Part shown: positions 60,259-64,000 of the stretch, in pieces | Layout: each line of letters begins with the position of its first letter | Numbering within the stretch: position 1 is the first letter of the stretch | NCBI GenBank assembly: GCA_040397235.1 | Contig: JBBAWH010000002.1 | Location: forward strand, 251,066-315,065 | DNA from: Limnocylindrus sp040397235 | GTDB lineage: Bacteria; Chloroflexota; Limnocylindria; Limnocylindrales; Limnocylindraceae | DNA length: 64,000 bases | Direction of reading: 5' to 3' | Translations under genes and position numbers: made by a program | Notes under the pieces: model-generated | Databases searched by the model: none | What the model saw: the letters and a program-made list of their open reading frames with translations, nothing else | Told to the model about the DNA's origin: nothing

Positions 60259-61710
60259 ATGAAAAATAAGTCAACCATCGTGAAATTTCGCTGGATCGCT
60301 GTGGCCATCTTGTTGGTCGCATCCTTCATGGACCTGCTCGACACGACGATCGTCAATGTGGCACTTCCTGCGATTCAGGAAAGCCTTGGCGCCTCATCTG
60401 CCCAGCTGGTGTGGATCATCTCCGGGTACGCCCTCAGTTTCGCCGTCCTGCTGATCACCGGTGGTCGCCTTGGTGACCGCTATGGACGCAAGGCAGTATT
60501 CAACATTGGCGTTCTCGGCTTTACGGTCGCCTCACTCAGCTGCGCCTTCGCCCAAACATCAGACATGCTCGTCATCTCGCGACTCGTGCAGGGTGGCTTT
60601 GCCGCGATCATGATTCCCCAGGTCCTCTCGATTATTCAGGTGCTGTTCAGGCCAGAAGAGCGCGCTGCAGTGTTCGGTTTGACAGGTGCGATCTCTGGGC
60701 TCGCCGCTGTTGCCGGGCCGCTCATTGGCGGCCTGCTTGTCTCTAGCGATGCATTCGGCTTGGGATGGCGCAGCATTTTTGTCATCAATATTCCTGTCGG
60801 CATCGCGCTGTTGATCGCGTCGCTCGCTTTTGTCCCTGAATCAAAATCCGAGAAGCCGGTCAAGCTCGACATCCTCGGGGTTGGGCTGATCATTGCAGCG
60901 CTGTTTCTCATTATCTTCCCGCTCATCCAGGGGCGAGAGCAGGGTTGGCCAATTTGGGTCTGGCTCATGTTCACGTCAAGCGTTGTGTTGACCGGCATCT
61001 TTGTTGCGCTACAACGCCGTCAAGAGAAGACGAGCAGCGGGGCACTGATCCCACCGTCGCTGTTCAAGAACCGTGGATTCTCCGCCGGAGTGACCACGAG
61101 TTTCTTGGCTATCTCGTCGATTGGTGCCTTCTTCCTGATCTTCGCGCTCTACCTGCAGGCTGGCCTCGGCTTCTCGGCTCTCGATGCTGGACTGGCATCG
61201 CTGCCATTTAGCGTTGGTGCATTCCTTGGCAGTGGCATTGCTGTCCCCTTGGCTCCAAAGGTTGGGAAGTACCTGATTGCTGCCGGCGCTGTCCTCCAGC
61301 TGATTGGCTACACCTTGATCAAGGAGGTCATCCTGGCGCAAGGTGATGGCCTGGTCGGAGGTGACTTGCTCCTACCGCTGGCGATTGCAGGCGTTGGGTT
61401 GACCCTCATCTTGGTGCCGCTCGCCGATCTCGCCCTTGCTCAGACAGATGTTCAGAATGCCGGCGCGGCATCGGGGGTGCTCAACACCTTCCAGCAGGTT
61501 GGTGGCGCTATCGGTATTGCCGTGATCAGCGTGCTCTTCTTCGATGCCGTTGGCATGAACTTCTCCCCAGCGGGGCTGCGAGGCGCATTTGAGGTAGCGA
61601 TCTGGGCGCCGCTCGTGTCGGTTGCGCTGACCGGGCTCTCGAGCCTCTTGCTCCCAAGTGCTGCGGTGTTGGCTGCGCCAAAGAAGGCGGCGGCAAAAGC
61701 GCGCAAGTGA
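60259..61710 (+). CDS. DHA2-type MFS exporter (14 TM)
   Basis: The 483-residue protein has about 14 spans. It has the DHA2 signatures D-T-T-I-V-N-V-A-L-P-A-I near residue 28 and G-G-R-L-G-D-R-Y-G-R-K in the TM2-3 loop, with motif C G-P-L-I-G-G-L-L. It is a likely multidrug exporter. The tail is Lys/Ala-rich (AAPKKAAAKARK). ATG 60259 follows a GGGGGGGA ribosome-binding site. Codon use is less GC-biased than that of neighbours, which hints at later acquisition. It is divergent from the imu operon. Confidence 0.88.
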   Translation: MKNKSTIVKFRWIAVAILLVASFMDLLDTTIVNVALPAIQESLGASSAQLVWIISGYALSFAVLLITGGRLGDRYGRKAVFNIGVLGFTVASLSCAFAQTSDMLVISRLVQGGFAAIMIPQVLSIIQVLFRPEERAAVFGLTGAISGLAAVAGPLIGGLLVSSDAFGLGWRSIFVINIPVGIALLIASLAFVPESKSEKPVKLDILGVGLIIAALFLIIFPLIQGREQGWPIWVWLMFTSSVVLTGIFVALQRRQEKTSSGALIPPSLFKNRGFSAGVTTSFLAISSIGAFFLIFALYLQAGLGFSALDAGLASLPFSVGAFLGSGIAVPLAPKVGKYLIAAGAVLQLIGYTLIKEVILAQGDGLVGGDLLLPLAIAGVGLTLILVPLADLALAQTDVQNAGAASGVLNTFQQVGGAIGIAVISVLFFDAVGMNFSPAGLRGAFEVAIWAPLVSVALTGLSSLLLPSAAVLAAPKKAAAKARK

Positions 61711-61785
61711 TCTAACGGGCAACGGCCAATATCGGGGAGATTTCGCGTTTATCTCCCGTTGACAATCATCCTGCAGAATCGCGCC

Positions 61786-62046
61786 GTGAACACCTACACG
61801 CCCCTGCGACAACCCCACAAAGAGGAGCCCATCTCGCCGCGCCCCAACCCGGAGTGGAGCGAGGCAGAGATTCGCCGCCTGCTGGCGGAGGCCGAGGTGA
61901 GCGCCCACGCCTGGGCGGTAGAGCACGATCAGGTGGCCACCCCCGAGGCACAGCCCACCAGCACCCCAAGCGCGCGCATGGGCGTTGCCGCGGCGGTCAC
62001 CATCCTTGCGGTGATTACGGCGCTGGCGCTGCTCGTTCGTCGCTGA
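61786..62046 (+). CDS. Small protein with a C-terminal membrane anchor (86 aa)
   Basis: The product has a hydrophilic N-terminal half with W-S-E-A-E-I-R-R-L-L-A-E-A-E (amphipathic helix), a Pro/Thr-rich linker and one membrane span of about 20 residues ending L-V-R-R. The C-terminal anchor leaves the bulk in the cytoplasm. GTG 61786 is chosen because CAGAAT ends 6 nt before it. Family not recognised. Confidence 0.6.
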   Translation: MNTYTPLRQPHKEEPISPRPNPEWSEAEIRRLLAEAEVSAHAWAVEHDQVATPEAQPTSTPSARMGVAAAVTILAVITALALLVRR

Positions 62047-62084
62047 CGTAGGGCACAATCTCTCTCACATAGGGAGGGCACGCC

Positions 62085-63236
62085 ATGCAGCGCACACGAA
62101 TTGATTGGGTCGCCGAGCAGTCGAAGCTGCTGCGTGGCATTGCCGAAGAGTTCACCCGCACCCAGCCCTTCGCCGGCCTCACCATTGGCACCGGCATTCA
62201 CCTGGAGGCGAAGACGGTCGCCCTATTGCTGACCCTGCAGGCGGGTGGCGCCAAGCTCGTCTCCACCGGCAACCTCAACACCACGCAGGCCGACGCCGTC
62301 GAGCGCCTGCGCGCGCACGGCGCCACCGTCATTGGCGAAGCGACCAAAGATGCCGCCGTGCATGCCACGTATCTCGCGCAGGTCGTGGCGGCAAAGCCTG
62401 ACCTGATCCTCGACAACGGCGGCGACTTGTACATGCACTACCTGCAGAACCCATACCCAACGTTGCGTGGCGGTACTGAAGAGACGACCTCGGGACGCAT
62501 GCGCCTCGAGCCGCTGCGCGACAAGCTCAACATGCCGATCCTGGTCATCAACGACAGCCCCATCAAGCAGTTCGCCGAGAACGAACACGGGGTGGGGCAG
62601 AGCGCCCTGGAGTCGTACCTGCGCATCACCAACAAAACGATCAACGGCGAGCGCGTCACCGTCTTTGGCTACGGCTCGGTGGGCCGCGGCGTGGCGGCAA
62701 ACTTCCGCGGCGGCTACGCCAAGGTTGCCGTGGTGGAGCGCGACCCAGTACTGAAGCTGCGCGCGCACCTCGACGGATTCGAAACCCCATCGCGCGACGA
62801 GGCCCTCGCCAACGCCGACATCATCATCACCGTCACCGGCGCCCAGGGCGTGATCACCGCCGCCGACCTGCCAAAGCTGCGCAGCGGCGTGATCCTGGCG
62901 AACGCGGGGCACTTCCCCGAAGAGATCGACGTGGCCGGCATGCTCGCCGCACCCGAGGTGGCGAGCCAAGAGGAGTACGCCGACGACCTCCTCACCTTGC
63001 GCCTGAAGAGCGGCAACGCCGTGCACCTGGTCGCCCGTGGCCACATGTTCAACCTCGCCGGCCCTCGGCCAATCGGCAACTCCATTGAAGCCATGGACCT
63101 TGGGTTCGCCCTGCAGGCACGCTGCCTCGAGGCTGTTGCCCGCGGCACTGTGACCGCCACCAGCTGCGTGGTGCCGGTGCCCGCCAGCATTGACGCCGCC
63201 GTGGCGAGCGCCTACCTGGAGACGCGATACCAGTAG
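62085..63236 (+). CDS. Divergent adenosylhomocysteinase-family protein
   Basis: The 383-residue protein has the SAHH layout: an N-terminal substrate domain with N-L-N-T-T-Q-A-D-A and D-N-G-G-D-L, then G-G-T-E-E-T-T-S-G, and the NAD Rossmann motif G-Y-G-S-V-G-R-G-V-A. N-A-G-H-F comes late. It is about 50-100 residues shorter than standard enzymes and lacks the K-P-D-H-Y-R-Y ending that completes the neighbour's NAD site. Hydrolysis of S-adenosylhomocysteine or a variant such as S-inosylhomocysteine is plausible. AGGGAGGGC precedes ATG 62085. Confidence 0.82.
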   Translation: MQRTRIDWVAEQSKLLRGIAEEFTRTQPFAGLTIGTGIHLEAKTVALLLTLQAGGAKLVSTGNLNTTQADAVERLRAHGATVIGEATKDAAVHATYLAQVVAAKPDLILDNGGDLYMHYLQNPYPTLRGGTEETTSGRMRLEPLRDKLNMPILVINDSPIKQFAENEHGVGQSALESYLRITNKTINGERVTVFGYGSVGRGVAANFRGGYAKVAVVERDPVLKLRAHLDGFETPSRDEALANADIIITVTGAQGVITAADLPKLRSGVILANAGHFPEEIDVAGMLAAPEVASQEEYADDLLTLRLKSGNAVHLVARGHMFNLAGPRPIGNSIEAMDLGFALQARCLEAVARGTVTATSCVVPVPASIDAAVASAYLETRYQ

Positions 63237-63337
63237 CAATCAGCCCGCGCCCAGCCGCACAACGAACTCGCACTAGCCAAGAAAACTGATCTATTATCAC
63301 GTTGTTGATCTAAGCCGCCAGTTAGTGAGGAGAAAAA

Positions 63338-63703
63338 ATGGGACTGCTAAAAAAGTTCGCGGATGCATCAAAGCGAGCCGGTGCAGCACTAGCTGAGGCT
63401 AACAAAGCAGCACAAATTGCCACTGCCGCTGCGACTGCCAAGGCGGCAGCAAACGCACAGGCTCCTATTGAGAAGAAACTTGCAGGTCCTACAAACAATT
63501 TTACTAAGGCAATGGTTGTCCGCACCTACACAGCTAAAGAAACCCAGATCATGGAAGACGAAGGATCAGTCTTGCTTGAGCATGGCTACACGATGCAGGG
63601 GCAATCCGGATTCGCGGAAAACAAAGGCCAGTCCTGGACGAGCATCAAGAGTGCCAATAGGTCAAAGGGAACTACAACGATTACCTACGTCAAGATCAAG
63701 TAG
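63338..63703 (+). CDS. Hypothetical protein, Ala/Lys-rich helix plus small domain (121 aa)
   Basis: The first ~50 residues are an Ala/Lys-rich amphipathic helix. The last ~65 have beta strands with H-G-Y-T-M-Q-G-Q-S and G-T-T-T-I-T-Y-V, a pattern seen at the end of some small actinobacterial proteins, but the family is not firmly recognised. GAGGAGA precedes ATG 63338, and TATTAT at 63292-63297 may be a -10. Base composition is clearly lower in GC than the rest, suggesting recent acquisition. Confidence 0.6.
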   Translation: MGLLKKFADASKRAGAALAEANKAAQIATAAATAKAAANAQAPIEKKLAGPTNNFTKAMVVRTYTAKETQIMEDEGSVLLEHGYTMQGQSGFAENKGQSWTSIKSANRSKGTTTITYVKIK

Positions 63704-63729
63704 CTTTCAAAGCTCGGTTAGGAGGATCT

Positions 63730-63894
63730 ATGGCAATCCTTATTGGCCTTGCACTCGCGATCTCCACGGGCGACATCCTCTATGGAATTCTGTCAGGGGT
63801 CGCCTGGGGCTTCTTCGCGCACTCTCTGATCGGCATTATTGTGGCGTTGGTGGCCATCGGCGGTCTGGCTGGCATTTTCGGGATCAGCCTCTAA
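63730..63894 (+). CDS. 54-residue membrane peptide with two spans
   Basis: ATG 63730 is preceded by TTAGGAGGATCT, a very strong ribosome-binding site. The product is hydrophobic throughout except for a short G-D-I-L and H-S-L-I turn, suggesting two membrane helices with little outside. It follows the previous gene by 26 nt and may be cotranscribed. Function is unknown. Confidence 0.6.
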   Translation: MAILIGLALAISTGDILYGILSGVAWGFFAHSLIGIIVALVAIGGLAGIFGISL

Positions 63895-63906
63895 TAATTC
63901 TGCGCC

Positions 63907-63924
63907 GTGCCACACCGTTGGCAC
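63907..63924 (+). promoter_or_regulatory. Palindrome GTGCCA-N6-TGGCAC, possible operator (copy 2)
   Basis: This matches copy 1 (50829) in 19 of 22 positions. It precedes an extended -10, TGATACAAT (TACAAT at 63936-63941), by 11 bp. A transcript would start about 63947 and continue out of the window. Confidence 0.6.
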
Positions 63925-63959
63925 AGACCCCCTGATACAATCCCGCTGTCACCTTGGTG

Positions 63960-64000
63960 GTGACGCGCATCGAGAGCACCGGAGAGATTCAGCTCGACGA
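63960..64000 (+). CDS. Possible start of a gene running off the window end
   Basis: GTG 63960 opens a frame reading T-R-I-E-S-T-G-E-I-Q-L-D up to the window end. It lies 18 nt after TACAAT. A hairpin GTCACC...GGTGAC overlaps the start. Too short to identify. Confidence 0.3.
   Translation, partial: MTRIESTGEIQLD

Overview
This 64 kb window is a contiguous stretch of a high-GC bacterial chromosome, densely packed and mostly housekeeping. No rRNA, insertion sequence, prophage or CRISPR array was seen. Many neighbouring genes overlap by 4 bases (ATGA or GTGA). The gene families, the Gram-positive-style LexA boxes (GAAC-N4-GTTC), the CIRCE-controlled heat-shock genes and the imuA-imuB-DUF6504-dnaE2 order fit a Chloroflexota bacterium, possibly a small-genome freshwater type. 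An actinobacterial relative cannot be excluded by reading alone.

Layout. 1-6.8 kb: start of leuS, two tRNA-Ala genes, transporters, a YgjP-type metallopeptidase, a LexA-box lipoprotein gene, and a secreted lamin-tail protein with a possible frameshift, followed by a small zinc-ribbon gene. 6.9-12.6 kb: a glycolytic operon (ROK kinase, gap, pgk with an unusual disordered N-terminal extension, eno, small membrane protein). 12.7-16.3 kb: rpsT, lepA, hemW. 16.3-18.2 kb: an ABC-2 exporter, divergent from hrcA. 18.2-27.5 kb: hrcA and then grpE-dnaK-[ABC exporter]-dnaJ-prmA-HIT, with two CIRCE operators. 27.5-33.6 kb: rpsU, yqeY, ybeY, pth, mfd, apt. 33.6-38.1 kb: an eIF2B-like protein, a GNAT, and the sugar-nucleotide pair manC/phosphomannomutase. 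38.1-39.7 kb: a lipoprotein and a secreted caspase-fold-like protein. 39.7-42.7 kb: a cobalamin riboswitch controlling btuFCD. 42.7-48.9 kb: a GcvT-like protein, two PYROXD2-like FAD oxidoreductases and two tandem TetR regulators. 48.9-52.5 kb: a TSUP exporter, a DEDDh exonuclease and an ADP-ribosylglycohydrolase operon ending in a strong terminator. 52.5-60.1 kb: a histone-H1-like protein, a VanZ-CtlX fusion, and an SOS mutasome operon under a LexA box. 60.2-64 kb: a DHA2 MFS exporter, a divergent adenosylhomocysteinase and small lower-GC genes.

Themes across genes. First, many first-in-operon or isolated genes have a -10-like hexamer exactly 6 nt before the start codon and no Shine-Dalgarno sequence, which points to widespread leaderless transcription. 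Second, Lys/Ala/Pro-rich disordered tails occur on several unrelated proteins. Third, two identical-frame LexA palindromes, two CIRCEs and two copies of a GTGCCA-N6-TGGCAC palindrome give three small regulons. Functional assignments rest on motifs read by eye; no database search was run.
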